Assembly (NCBI GenBank): GCA_018894105.1
Contig: CM032128.1
Span: forward strand, 14,303,001-14,367,000
DNA from: Jacaranda mimosifolia
Taxonomy: Eukaryota; Streptophyta; Magnoliopsida; Lamiales; Bignoniaceae
DNA: 64,000 bases
Reading direction: 5' to 3'
Of this stretch, positions 1-11,165 are shown one piece after another; positions within the stretch are counted from its first letter, which is position 1; the number at the start of each line of letters is the position of its first letter. Position numbers and translations under genes: made by a program. The notes under the pieces were generated by a model, which worked only from the letters and a program-made list of their open reading frames with translations, was not told the origin of the DNA and did no database searches.

Positions 1-12
1 CCTAAGAAACAG

Positions 13-375
13 AATTGAAATCCATGTGTTGATAATTTTACTTAATTCTATAGGGAAGAAGTAGTAAAGGAGACACAAATATCCATTTTCAAGAAACCAA
101 AGTCCTGTATCTTGTCGCTGGACACATCTGAATGTTTTGGTCATAAATTTCTCTATATAAATTAGATTGAGTTGATATATGAGGAATTAGAAACCTAAGA
201 TGTAGACCTAAAATTTTTATGTTGGTAATTTTTCTTAATTATATCATTAAGAAGTATTAAATCTGTCACCAACATCCATTTTTGGAAAAAATCAAAGTTC
301 TGTATCTTCTGACTGGACACATCTTAACATTTTGGTGATAACTTACTCTATAGATGTCAGAATGAGGCGATTCAA
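13..375. repeat. Imperfect direct tandem repeat, two units of about 195 bp
   Basis: Two diverged units lie head to tail. The shared core reads TGTATCTT ... CTGGACACATCT ... TTTTGGT, with the first TGTATCTT at 106 and the second at 301, an offset of 195. The upstream parts also match (ATCCATTTT followed by CAAAGT). It sits in the visible interior of the LTR element, so it may be a leader repeat of that element. No coding function is apparent. Confidence 0.7.
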
Positions 376-1640
376 GTGTATATAAACACCTAACGAACAG
401 ACCCCCTATTTTTGAGTTCATAAACTTTTCAGATTCAATCAATAACTATGAGAAAAATCCATTAGAAAAACTGGTCATGTAAAACTAGAATCCTAGGGGA
501 GCATTGTTTCATGTAGCATTCCTTTCCAAAAGTCAAATAGTTATCCTCTATGCCAAATATATCCAAAAACCTTTAACTCAACATTTTAAGTCCACCCAAA
601 GTCCTAGTTGATTCATATCTCAAAATAGGGACTGCAAAAATATTCTGATACAATTATTATATATATTTTTCTAGTGACTTCAATATCTGAGGAGTCTCAA
701 AAGTTTAATAAATCAAGTCCAACTGAAATGGATTTGCAAGGTTCATCCTCCCATGAGTTTATTGATGTAAGCTTTTCTTGCTTGTAAATTGACTCTCTCA
801 CGCTTTCATTATAGGGGCAACCATAAGTAACATAAGGTTCAATCTTGTGCACCATGTTTACTATACCTTGCTAACTTTCAGAAAGTTGTATGTACATACA
901 CATTGTTACCCTGTCAATTCCTACTAAAACCCTCAATCCTTAGTGGCAGTATATCTAATGTATATGACAAAATGTATGAATTTGTACACCAAGTTTTACA
1001 ATTCACATTCCGTGGTGGTCTTCGCTCCTGCTTCCTAAATAGATGCCACTCTTTGCGATAAAGATTCTCACTTCTTCCCTTCCACTTTTCAAATCCTCCT
1101 CATTCTAATAAAATAATTTTCTCATAATCCAAACAAATTTCGATTATTGACCTAAGGTTTTTATCCCAATATCATATGCCTAATTCATATCTAAAATTGT
1201 AACCTAAGCTCTTGAAAACTAACCTTGATTGTCAGGGTGAAACATCTAAATCATGAAACGATTTATGCGGGCTTTAACTCACCATCTTATCAAAATAAGC
1301 CTAGATCAATAAAAGAAAATATCCAAGTATGCTAAGTAGTCATTCAAAAAGAAGATAGCAAGCATTCACAATTCTCAAAGGGGAGAAAACTATCATATCC
1401 TAAAATACTTTCAAGCTAAGTCTCTTAGTATGTCATGAATCCTATCGTCAAGTACCAGAATTGTTCAATCTTATCAATTGGCAAACCTAATAACAACCCT
1501 CCACAACCTCGATACTAAATAAAATTCGATCAATCATTTTGGTAATTGAACCAAAATACTCAAATCAATTCCTAAAAGCTCTATGCCCAAATTCCATAGT
1601 CCGAGGATCCTTTCCTGACGTAGCCTAAGTTCAAAACCTA
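376..1640. other. Non-coding stretch inside the LTR element
   Basis: No open frame with recognisable protein similarity, RNA gene or terminal repeat is visible. Because it lies between the primer-binding site and the window edge on the element's downstream side, it is most simply untranslated leader or the degenerate interior of that element. Confidence 0.4.
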
Positions 1641-1653
1641 GGCTCTGATACCA
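1641..1653 (-). other. Primer-binding site (initiator Met-tRNA type)
   Basis: On the minus strand this reads TGGTATCAGAGCC, complementary to the 3' end of plant initiator Met-tRNA and the usual minus-strand primer site of many plant LTR elements. It lies 2 bases from the LTR end at 1656, as expected for reverse-transcription priming. This fixes the element as minus-strand. Confidence 0.85.
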
Positions 1654-1655
1654 TT

Positions 1656-3935
1656 TGTCACGCCCCAAAATAAAACCACATTTATACCAAAATTGAGCGT
1701 GAAATTTAATCCCAAATACAATTGAAATTAACAATCCAAAACATAAGGTTAAATAGGAACTCATCCAATTCCTTGCATCTCACAACTCAAAACTCAAGGT
1801 ATCAAAATTCTTCAGGAACTAAACACAATAAAATCCATGGCAAATAAAATAAACCTAATGAACTTAATGGAAATTATACTAGTCTACTGAATTCCAAAAC
1901 TACGTTTTCACTCTTGATTCTCATCATGCAGGATCCACCTCCTCACTAGGACTAGGATCTATGTCTGCCAGAAGGAAGTTAGAGAAAAGAGAAGAGTGTG
2001 AGTAAAGACTCAGTGAGTGTTAAGTGTGTGTAGAGTGAGTTATTAAATTAAAATTATTTTTTTGTACAGTAGAAATTTTGAGTATTATAAAAAGAAACTC
2101 ATAAAGCAGTCTAGCAGTAACAGTTGAGAAAACTATAAGCGATCAAGCAGTAACCAATCAGAATTTTATTAAACGATTTCCTAGACTATCAACTTAAATA
2201 CGATGATCAGTCAATTTTTGCTGTAGCAAGACAACCTTATGGCTCCTACCGTAACAGTCCCTTATCACTCCGAGCAAGGTGCGATCTTACCAAACAGTGC
2301 CCGAGCGTCCCCGGGAATTCCTACTACCCACCTTAGCCACAAACGGCTTCTGTTGTGCACTGGGGGGATTGGGCCATGGGGGCTTGGTATTCAACCGGCT
2401 AGCCCGCTGCTGCCCAGTGAAGTCCCTCGCACACCCAGACCAAGTTGGATCCAATTAACAGTAACAGTAGCAGTACAGTAACAGTAATAAATTGATCACC
2501 GAATTTAATCGATAGTCTAGAAGCATTAAAATCATAAAGCATGGGTTTCTTTTTCTAGAATTAAAACAAGAAAATTATTTCTTTTGTGCAGAAATAAAAC
2601 AAGAAAAAGGATCTCTTTTTGTGCGCAGTGGAATATATAGTGCAGTGTAAGTTGAACACAATTCATGAGCAATTACATAATAGCATATATCCTTCTGGGT
2701 TTTGAAACATAACAATATCTAGTATTTATAAGTTTAGGCACTCACCTTCAAAATCAATCCTAGAATTCAATCCCCTATCTCAGAGTCAATCGAATAAGTA
2801 GTCGAGTCACCTGATTCATTTAATTAGCACATTAATCACCAATTAACTAACATTCTGCCTAAATTGGTATCTACTTCTATTGTCTAAATTCGTGAAAATC
2901 AATTTCATGAATTTGGAAGCATAAATATATACACACATATATAATTTGGATTTGCCAACAGGGTTACAACTTTCTCGGCCACACATGCATGTTTGAAATA
3001 AGCACATATTTACAAGATATTTGTCTATCTATCTATATACATATATATATATATATATTCTGTCTTGCACACGTATATATGCACCAATTCCTTACACATA
3101 ATTGAATAATCCCACATGCAAAAAAAAGACAAAAGCATATTCCTAAATCATGAAATTTCAAAATTGGCCATTTTAGTCAACATTTGCGGCTAAATGTCAA
3201 GGAGAAAACAAATTCGGAAGTCATTTACTTGGCCAATTCTCTATTCTTTTGTTTCTTGCTATTAGAATACAAATTGGGTAGACAATTTAAAAACCCCAAT
3301 TTCACACCTAATTTTGGTCGTAAATAGAATTAAGAGATTGGAATTACCTTTCCTTCTGCACTTCCGATGAAGACGATTACTTCGAGCGGGCAGAAAAAAA
3401 AAAGATTAATCTTGCAGCTATTGATCTTTTCTCGCTTTTTTTTTCCTTCTCTTTTCTTCTACTGCTTTTTTTTTCCTCTGCCGTTCTCTTCTTTTCTTTA
3501 CTTTTTTTTTTCTTTTCAAATTAAATGAGTGTCTAGGGTTTTAGGATGTAGGTCTAATATCTTGTATAGAATAAGTGGTTTACTTCAGTTGGAACTCTAA
3601 TTATTAATCTCTTAGAAATAGGATAATCCTATAATAAATATGACATCTTTATCATTAATTCCTAAAGTCTCAATTATTACTTCCTAGTAATAATATCTTA
3701 TTATCATAAGAAAATTATAACCTTTTTTTTTAAAATTTAAATATCAAATATATAAAAATCATCTTCTAACTAATATAGCAAATAATAATTAAAATAAAAT
3801 GTAATTATGGGTAAACATGAGATAAAAGAAAAAAAGAAATTCTAAGGCACTACATTTTTTTAATTTAAATGATAAATAAAATAAAATAAGGTAAATTAAT
3901 CAATTAAATATGAAGTAAAATTCTGGGGCATTACA
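1656..3935 (-). repeat. Long terminal repeat (5' LTR), 2280 bp
   Basis: On the plus strand it starts TGTCACGCCCC and ends GGGGCATTACA, a TG...CA LTR with short inverted ends. The adjoining primer site identifies it as the 5' LTR of a minus-strand element. It contains a GC-richer patch (about 2230-2460) in which a short open frame is fortuitous, and a long pyrimidine tract (about 3425-3518). No second copy of this LTR lies in the window, so insertion age cannot be judged. Confidence 0.8.
3425..3518. repeat. Pyrimidine-rich tract in the LTR
   Basis: Roughly 95 bases are almost entirely C and T (homopurine on the element's sense strand), made of T runs broken by CTTCT and TCCTC. Such tracts can adopt triplex or slipped structures and mutate fast. 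Its position in the upstream part of the LTR makes a promoter-proximal role possible, but nothing in the sequence proves it. Confidence 0.6.
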
Positions 3936-4834
3936 GATATTTTTAGATCTTATTTTTATTTTTAAATTATTTATTTTAGTTAATAAATATTTTTTATATT
4001 TAATAAATATATTTAACTTAATATAAATAAATTATTTTAGATATGATTATTTTTTAATATTATTGAGATGTAATTTGAAAATAAAATCATATTTAATTAA
4101 GAGATGGATTTGATTTTTATTTTTATTTTATAATTAATAAATATGTTTAATTAAATTTGATTAAATTACTTTACGCATGTTGATGATTTTAAATTTTTAT
4201 TTTTTTAATCCCACTTTAATTAAAAGATTATTTAATATTTAAAAAAATTATTAATAAAATTATTTAAATTTATTATGAGTATTTTAAATAATATTAAAGT
4301 TTAACCCCCCATGTTAAAGTTACAAATAAGTCCAATGGTATTTTTTTCTTAAAGATAATCAAAACAACTTTTGAAGGGTATTTTTGAATTTTAATATAAA
4401 TTTTCAACCAACGTCTACAAATTTGTTAAGGATGCTAATAGTTCTTCAAATATTTAATTAAATATATAGGGGTAAAAAATAATTTTATTAAACTTATAAC
4501 TATATTACTAAGTTTATATTATAATGTCGTGAGTATTTCAAAATAATTTCAAAATTTCCAACTATATTAAAGTTATACAAGTTGATCAATGTTAAAACAA
4601 TTTGCATTAATTAAGTATAGAAAATTTTCAATAAATGCATGTTCAAATTGTCCACATCAATATATTATTAGTACAGAATATTTTAATATTTAAAATGAAA
4701 TTAATTACATGTAAAGACTAAAGTTTTTAGAATTTATAAACAATTTTTCTAAAATCTTTTTGTTCAAAACAATGTCCTAATAAATAATAACAAAAAATAG
4801 AGTTAAATTTTTAACCTCCATAATAATACATCAT
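3936..4834. other. AT-rich intergenic DNA, no gene seen
   Basis: Strongly AT-rich sequence between the LTR element and the diverged repeats that follow. I see no convincing open frame, RNA gene or element boundary. It could belong to the interior of the CACTA-like element whose right end is at 8396, but no left terminus was found. Confidence 0.4.
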
Positions 4835-5650
4835 AATTCATCTTATAATATAAGATAAAATAAATAATTTTTGTACATACTATTTATACACAAAATGGAG
4901 GGAGGATAAAAAATTTGGAGGGAGTAAAAAAATAATAAGGGGATTCATTTTGGAGGAAAAATTATTTTTTGAAGGAAATATAATATGTAGACCAACTAAT
5001 TCTTAAGAACATCTATGAAAGTTAATAATCATTATATTTAATAATATACTTTAAGTTACTAGTTTTTTTACACTATATTAAACCACGAAAGTTATCTTCA
5101 TTTTAGCAATTTATATAGTAAAACATACACACAATTAACATATAGATATCTATAAGTTATAAAAATCTTTAATTGACCAATACAACAATTAAAATATGAA
5201 ATGTAAAATTAACTGGCCTAACTTCAGGGACCATTTTCTTTTCATTAAGTATTATGGTAAACTAGATTTCTTTCTTTTCTTTTGTTATTCAGGTACGTAA
5301 CCTTTAACTATTTATTTTAAGGAGTTTTTAGAATTTTTCTAAATAAATATTGTAATAAATTATAATAAAAAATTAAATTGTTAAGCACAAAATTTATAAG
5401 TCCAACTTATATGTTATTTATCTATTTTAACTATAATAGAAAATCATTTAATAATTTAAAAAATTATATGTCAATTCATCATATAATCTAAGATAAAAGA
5501 AATTAATTTTGCTATAAATTATTTATACAAAAAAATGGAGGAGCTAAAATTTAGAGGAATCGAAAAAATGAAGAGAATTCATTATTGTTAGAGGGAATCA
5601 ATTTTTTGGAAGAAATCAAGTTAAATTATTATGTCAAACTAATAATAAAA
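4835..5650. repeat. Diverged direct repeat with GGAGGGA-type motifs (two copies, offset about 639)
   Basis: Segments near 4835-5000 and 5465-5645 align: AATTCATC ... ATAAGATAAAA ... ATTTATACA ... AATGGAGG, then a purine-rich stretch with GGAGGGA or GAGGGAA, then AATCAA/AAATTA. The same GGAGGGAA motif recurs near 5690 and 8020, just inside the CACTA-like terminus. That suggests these are internal repeats of the same transposon, which is inference. Confidence 0.5.
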
Positions 5651-5744
5651 ACAATTGTTTATATGTTTTATGGGCCAAATTTTGGAGGGAATACAAAGTT
5701 CGAGGGAAACAAAATTGCATTGCCATCTAAATTCATTAAATAAA

Positions 5745-6245
5745 TTTATACATATGTATAAAACAAGAATATATGAAATAATGAGAAATGAGAAATAATG
5801 ATAAATTTATATATGTATAAAATGAGAAATATATGATGAATCTTCTTTAAATTTTATTGAAATTTATATATATATATGTATATATATACTATATATGCAT
5901 ATAAGTATGAATAAAAAATTATATTATATATATGTTTTTATAAATATTAAATATTATTTAATTTGGAATGAATAAATAAAAAAATAGATAAAATAAAAGT
6001 AATTTAAATTTTATTGATAAATTTATATATATGTATAATATATATGTGAATAAGTATAAATAGAAAAAATAAGTATACATATATGAATAATTAGAAAGAA
6101 AAAGATAAAAATAAAAATTATTAAAATTTTATAGATAAATTTATATATATATATGTATAAAATGAGAATATATGAAATAATGAGAAAATGAGAAACAATG
6201 ATAAATTTATACATATATGTATAAAATGAGAAATATATGAAATAA
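5745..6245. repeat. AT-rich minisatellite-like array
   Basis: The phrase ATAAATTTATA(C/T)ATATGTATAAAATGAGAAATATATGAAATAATG, or parts of it, recurs at least four times with variation. TATATA-rich DNA fills the gaps. The repeats are imperfect and interrupted, so unit length is variable. Short open frames here are low-complexity and not genes. Confidence 0.6.
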
Positions 6246-6396
6246 TGGAAGAAGAGAGAAATGAGAATAAAAAGAAAAGAAAAGAATGAAGAAAAAAAGA
6301 AAAGAAATGGGAAATATATGAAGTGCTGGAGGGGAAGGGTGGGGATTCTTCTTCTTCTTATATTTGAATTCTTTATTTATATTAATTGAATTATTT

Positions 6397-7283
6397 TAGA
6401 ATATTTTTTATTTTAATTTTATTATGTAATCTATAATTATATAGTTAGGATGATAGACTCAAAATTTTATTGTTCAAGTTTTATTTTATTATATCTGAAT
6501 TAATAAATAAAATATATTTATATTTAATAGAATTATTTTAGATGTATTTATCATTTTAATGTTATTATGTAATTTTGAATTATATAGATAATAGGATAGA
6601 CTTAATTTTTTACTGTTTAATTTTTATTTCGTTTTTAACTTAACAAATAAAGTCAACAAAATTTATTTAAATTATTAGATATTTTACGATTTTAACATTA
6701 TTAAATATTTTAATTAATATTATTAAAATTATATGGCCTAAAGTTATAAGTTAGATTTAAAAAAAAAATTAGATGATAAATTCGTATGAAATAAAATTTT
6801 ATAAATTTGAAGGATATTTGATATTTTAAATTCTAATGTTTAGAATATTTTTGATTTTAATAATATTATGTAATTTATAATTATATAGTTAGGATGACAG
6901 ACTTAAAATTTTATTGTTTAAGTTTTTTTTGTCATATTTGAATTAATAAATAAAATATATTTATATTTAACTGAATTATTTTAGATGTATTTATCATTTT
7001 AATATTCTTATGTCATTTTGAATTATATAGATAATAGGATAGACTTAAATTTTTATTGTTTAATTTTTACTTCATTTTTAACTTAATAAATAAAGTCAAC
7101 AAAATTTATTTAAATTTTTAGAAATTTTACTATTTTAACATTATTAGATATTTTAACTTAATATTATTAAAATTATATGGCCTAAAGTGATAAATTAGAT
7201 TTTTAAAAAATTTTAGATGGTAAATTCGTATGAAATAAAATTTTATAAATTTGAAGGATAATTGATATTTTTAATTCTAATGT
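6397..7283. repeat. Tandem duplication, two units of 444 bp
   Basis: Unit 1 (6397-6840) and unit 2 (6841-7283) are directly adjacent and colinear over their full length. Anchors at 6397/6841 (TAGAATATTT), 6441/6885 (ATAGTTAGGATGA) and 6831/7275 (TTCTAATG) all give an offset of exactly 444. The units differ by scattered substitutions and small indels. No coding potential. This looks like unequal exchange or replication slippage in intergenic DNA or inside a larger transposon. Confidence 0.88.
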
Positions 7284-7983
7284 GCAAGTTTTAAAATTTT
7301 TTTTAGGACACAATTCATTTAATTTGATAATTTAGCAAGTGGGATACATGTGTATGTGTGTTTATATATGTGAATATATATATATATATATAAGTATAAA
7401 TATTTTTCAAGATTTATCTTTTTTTTTATCTTTTTGCTTTTTTCAATTTTTATGTACCTAGTTTTAATTTTTTGTGCAAATATCCTTTTTTGTTTTTGGT
7501 CTAGTAAAATACATGGCAAGAAGGGGTTGCCACACCACATGCCACGTAGGAGATAGGATGTGATGTGGCGTCATGTGGATCGGGCCTACTGCAAATGAAT
7601 TCGGGCTAGATTTGTCCTCAAATTGCCAAAATTCAAAAGTTGGTGTACCAAAAATAAAAAGTTAAAATTTGCCAGTAGAGTATAGTTACGAGACCAATTT
7701 TGCATTTTTCCTCTAAATGAAAACTCCGAACTCATTGAATAATTCACAAAAAAATTATAAAGCCCAATATTTTAAAGAAATTGGCCCAACTAATGGATTA
7801 TTCACTTCAAATTTCTTCAAGCTCAATCTTTCAAATAAAACCCAGTTCAATAATAATTCACTAAAAAATTGGTTAAGCCCAATTAACAAATTCTTTACAT
7901 TATTGTGAAGTCCATTTCTTGAACAAAAGCCCAACCCACAAGTATTAGTAAAAATTTAATTTAATATTCATTTATAATTAGTA
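7284..7983. other. AT-rich stretch with repeated GCCCAA motifs, no gene
   Basis: No protein similarity is visible. Between about 7760 and 7935 the motif GCCCAA (TTGGGC on the other strand) recurs five or so times at irregular spacing. It may be interior sequence of the CACTA-like element ending at 8396. The short open frames are fortuitous. Confidence 0.35.
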
Positions 7984-8396
7984 ATGAAAATCATTGTTAC
8001 CATATGTATACAATTGATATTTGGAGGGAATGAATTTTGGAGGGAAGTTAATGAAAATTTAGTAACTAAAAACTTTGTTACAATATATTTTATTTGTAAC
8101 AAATATTTTATTGTTACAAAAGGTACCAAATTTTGTTACAAAATATCTTCTTATATGACAGAAAATTTTATATGTAACAAAATAACATTTTCCATGACGA
8201 ATAATTATTTAGTTACGAACATAAAAAATTTAAGGTAACAAATTTGAGTTAAAGGTAACAAGACTTTTACTTTGTTACTAAAGAAAATGTTATTTGTAGC
8301 AAAAAATCAATTTTGTTACCATAAATCTAACGTATGTAACGAATTTTACCTTTGTTACCAAAATTTTTGTTACGTGAAGTGCAAATTGTTGTAGTG
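7984..8396. mobile_element. Right terminal region of a CACTA (En/Spm-like) DNA transposon
   Basis: The segment ends TTGTTGTAGTG at 8396, which reads inward as CACTACAACAA, the hallmark start of CACTA transposons. Just inside it the motif GTAACAAA/TTTGTTAC occurs about fifteen times in both orientations over 400 bp, matching the subterminal repeat arrays that CACTA transposases bind. The expected 3-base target duplication would start at 8397. I could not find a matching left terminus, so element length and coding content are unknown. No transposase was recognised. Confidence 0.7.
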
Positions 8397-8399
8397 TAT

Positions 8400-8845
8400 G
8401 GAAAAGAAATATGAAGGATTCTTCCTAATATTTCCATCTCTAATCTGAACACAGCCTCGAATTCTACTAGTTTCTTTAGCCCAAATCTTCTTTTTCATCA
8501 TGGTCTGACTACTCTTCAATTTGGCCCAATAAACCCGACCTGACCCTCCAAACCCAATAAGATTTTCATCTTTGAATGAGGCAATACTTATTCTTAATCG
8601 AACTTGATCCTTTGAAAGGTTGGGATTTTCCAAGACTATCAATTTTTGCTACCAATAACAATGACCTTGTTGGTTTTGATTAAGAGTCAAATAAGGCATA
8701 CCACGATTATCAATGCAAGAACATATAGAACTCAACAAATCCAACTGTATTAATTCTCTCCAAGCTACAACGCTTTTTGGAATTTCACCAGGAAACCTAT
8801 TCCTTTAAATGTGAAGCTCCTGTAAATTTGTCAAAATAACATGAA
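8400..8845 (-). pseudogene. LRR receptor-like kinase fragment (LRR remnant plus kinase N-lobe)
   Basis: On the minus strand a leucine-rich-repeat phrase (LTNLQELH, stop, then NRFPGEIPKSV) is read from about 8836 to 8770. From about 8642 a kinase-start phrase is read: SIASFKDENLIGFGGSG followed by RVYWAKLKSSQ and KKKIW. This matches the glycine-rich loop and the ATP-binding lysine region of clade-XI-like plant LRR receptor kinases. The transmembrane segment normally between LRRs and kinase is missing, and the kinase ends after about 50 residues, 4 bases from the CACTA terminus. Stops interrupt the LRR part. It is a truncated relic, perhaps cut by the transposon or carried with it. Confidence 0.7.
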
Positions 8846-9064
8846 TCAATTATAGAGAAGCCACAATTTTAGCATTTGAATTTATCATACAAACCTACTT
8901 TGTTAGAGTGAAAAGGATGGATGACATGTGGTAGTTTACGATTGGACAAGAAAGCCACTAGAGTGGGTAAAAGAAAATGCAAATTCAAGGCGACGAAGTG
9001 TAAATTGTAGTAATCTTCTCTTCTAGACCACTAGAGTGGCGTTCTCACAATGAGAATATATTTA
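8846..9064. other. Short non-coding spacer
   Basis: No recognisable coding or repeat content apart from proximity to the receptor-kinase fragment; it may contain further unreadable LRR sequence. Confidence 0.3.

Positions 9065-9145
<81 letters not shown>
9065..9145. repeat. Compound microsatellite (TG)n(AG)n
   Basis: About 17 TG units run directly into about 22 AG units. Compound dinucleotide tracts of this length are highly length-variable in plants. Confidence 0.97.
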
Positions 9146-9148
<3 letters not shown>

Positions 9149-9460
9149 GGCCGCTAATAGCATTTGAAAGCAGAGAGGTTTATTGCTAGGTGAAAACCAA
9201 CACCTTTTGTGTTGCTATTTTAGTTTCTTCACCACAATAGAGAAAATTTATTCAATTATTGTTACTTATTATGTAATGGATTTATTATGGTGTGTGAGAA
9301 AATGGACTAGAATAAGGTTTTTTCATCTATATGTGTAGTTAAATGTGAGTTGCAACCTTCAATTTTAGGCTAAATATCCATATTTTGTTGTAGTTGGTGA
9401 GAACTTCTAATGCATTTAAAGTCTAGCATATATGATTATTAATGCATTCATATAAATAAC

Positions 9461-9461
<1 letters not shown>

Positions 9462-9505
<44 letters not shown>
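9462..9505. repeat. Microsatellite (GA)n
   Basis: A pure GA run of about 21 units, about 320 bp after the compound TG/AG tract and with similar AG phase. Confidence 0.97.
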
Positions 9506-9508
<3 letters not shown>

Positions 9509-10119
9509 TAGGTGACAAAATGGAAGAGTAACTTAAAAAATATATATTTGTTTAGTTTAAGTTGACTTATCAAAGGGTATTTTTGTAATTCATATCATCG
9601 AATGTGTGTCCCAGCTATATTTTCTGCATGTGTCAACTATCTAGGGCTTTTTTATTATCAAAACCACAAGATGGTGATCAAACTCTATTTCTTTCATAAG
9701 TGATTATCAGGTAATTATGAATTTCATAAGGAGGTAATATACATTTAGCCCTGTATTTTGTTATTTTCATATGATATTAATTAGAAAGAAATTGAACCCA
9801 TGGCTAGGACCCAGCAAGCCCCTCTCCCCCCCCCCCCCCCCACCAAAAAAAAAAAAAAATAATTGAGAAACTAAGTTTTTTAAGCTTTCAAGTTCCCCAC
9901 ATAGTGTCATTGCACCAAAATGAGGTACGGTACCCAGTTCATATCAAGGAAAAACATCTAGCACTAGACTCTGAGGTCATGTGCCCACCCTGGCTCCAGT
10001 CCACAATATGTAGAAGGCAAGCCATCTTCTCGTTAAGACAATTTCATTATTTTAAGCTGCGATAGTTCCTTAGGTGTCAGGAAATAAGCCATTCGTACCT
10101 ATTCAACACAAAAGAGGAG
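9506..10119. other. Intergenic DNA with poly-C/poly-A tract
   Basis: No gene is visible. A run of about 16 C (9826-9841) is followed by CACC and about 15 A (9845-9859). The text upstream of the gypsy LTR fragment (10120) does not align with the upstream part of the solo LTR at 16404, so the LTR fragment appears truncated here. Confidence 0.5.
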
Positions 10120-11138
10120 GTAGAGAGTTTAGAAAAGAATTTTGAGCCTTTTTTTCTAGACTCGATCCTCATGTCTCTCAACTTTTCATTAGATTTTCAG
10201 ATTTTTAGCTGGTTTTCTCCTAGCCCAAGATTTTTTCATCTTCAACTGTGTAAAGAACATTAGATTTGGAGACTTCATGGTTGGCCAAGCTTGAATACTC
10301 CAATGAGGTGGTGGACTCCAAGAGGTGTCTTTTCCAATAAGTTTTGATTATACTTGTTTCCTTCTTCTTTGTTGCCATCGATATATATTGTGTAGTGATT
10401 CATGATGTGATACGTCCCCAGGCTAGTCTTTATTTTTGTGTTTTCTAAGAGTTGAACCCATGTAATGAAGTGTAATGTTTAATTGAAGATTATTTTATTA
10501 GGTTATTTATTGTGTTTCTTGTGAATTGACTTGTTGTCAATTTCATGCTTTAATTGGCCACCATTGTATTGAAACTTGATTATAAGTATGAGTACAAGAT
10601 AGGACTACTTATAATCGGCATGGGAATAATTCAATTTAGTGACATGGCGAGATGGATAGGTAATCGGGGGATTAGATGGCATAATTGTATACGTTCAATG
10701 GGTCTAAATTTTAGACTTCTGCATAGGCATGACAATTTTGGTCCGAGAGGCAATAACGATCTACATATGAAAGATCCTGCTCTCTACTTCAGATTCCTAG
10801 GATGGTGTTCTTTGATTGGCATTAGAATGGATACGCATGGGGAGAAGTTTGGGGAATCAAACCTTTTTATTATATTAAATTAGTTTGTTATTTCTTATTT
10901 CTAGAATTAATCCTTGAAGTGATCAATTAGATTGTCACTAGTCATAATAGCTTAGATACTCACTAGCCCATTTCATGCGGTATGACCTTAGTTCTCAACA
11001 AGCTTTTATTACTTACAACTTTTACTCTTATGGAACACTACTTAGTTGGATGTATGGATAGTGATTATGTGAATTGGCATTTGAGTTTGCTTTTATTGTT
11101 GATTGTTAATGTTGTGCGAGTGTTTTAGATCTGCAAGT
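10120..11138 (+). repeat. Gypsy LTR fragment
   Basis: It aligns in order with the solo LTR at 16404-17752. Shared phrases include GGATTTGGAGA, GATTCCAAGAGG/GACTCCAAGAGG, TTGAACCCATGTAATGAAGT, AGATGGCATAAT, GAAAGGTCCTGCTCTC/GAAAGATCCTGCTCTC and CATTTCATG. Its 5' part is missing. It ends GATCTGCA just before the primer site. The open frame at 10554-10883 lies inside it and has no protein similarity. Confidence 0.75.
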
Positions 11139-11141
11139 TTT

Positions 11142-11165
11142 TGGAATTGTTGCCAAGAAATGGCA
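11142..11165 (+). other. Degenerate primer-binding site (tRNA-Asp type)
   Basis: The sequence TGGAATTGTTGCC, then AAGAAATGGCA, follows the LTR end. Athila/Tat-class gypsy elements carry TGGCGCCGTTGCCGGGGA here; the differences are mostly transitions at CpG or G-rich positions. The preceding AGTTTT is also typical. It marks the start of the element interior. Confidence 0.65.

Larger units (their letters stand above)
1..3935 (-). mobile_element. 5' end of a minus-strand LTR retrotransposon (partial, interior non-coding)
   Basis: A long LTR with a TG/CA ending (1656-3935) has a Met-tRNA primer-binding site on its left side. The element therefore reads leftward and this is its 5' end. Its interior (1-1640) runs off the window. 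No gag or pol similarity is readable in 1-1640 on either strand, so the visible interior is leader or a non-coding interior like that of large non-autonomous elements. The 5 bases after the LTR (GATAT, 3936-3940) would be one copy of the target-site duplication; the partner lies outside. A gypsy-type origin is suggested by the TGTCACGCCCC/GGGGCATTACA ends but is inference. Confidence 0.75.

Noticed and set aside
2239..2481. 80-codon open frame in a GC-richer patch
   Set aside because: It lies wholly inside the LTR at 1656-3935, has low-complexity Pro/Leu-rich content and no similarity; it reflects local base composition.
3846..3856. GGCACTACATTTT as a possible left CACTA terminus
   Set aside because: It lies inside the LTR near its end and does not continue into the ACAACAA or GTAACAAA pattern seen at the right terminus.
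7984..8238. 84-codon frame rich in Thr/Asn/Phe
   Set aside because: It is the translation of the GTAACAAA subterminal repeats of the CACTA terminus.
10554..10883. 109-codon open frame, the longest in its area
   Set aside because: It lies inside the gypsy LTR fragment; the matching part of the solo LTR (about 17290-17490) is diverged and has a different frame, so there is no sign of coding constraint.
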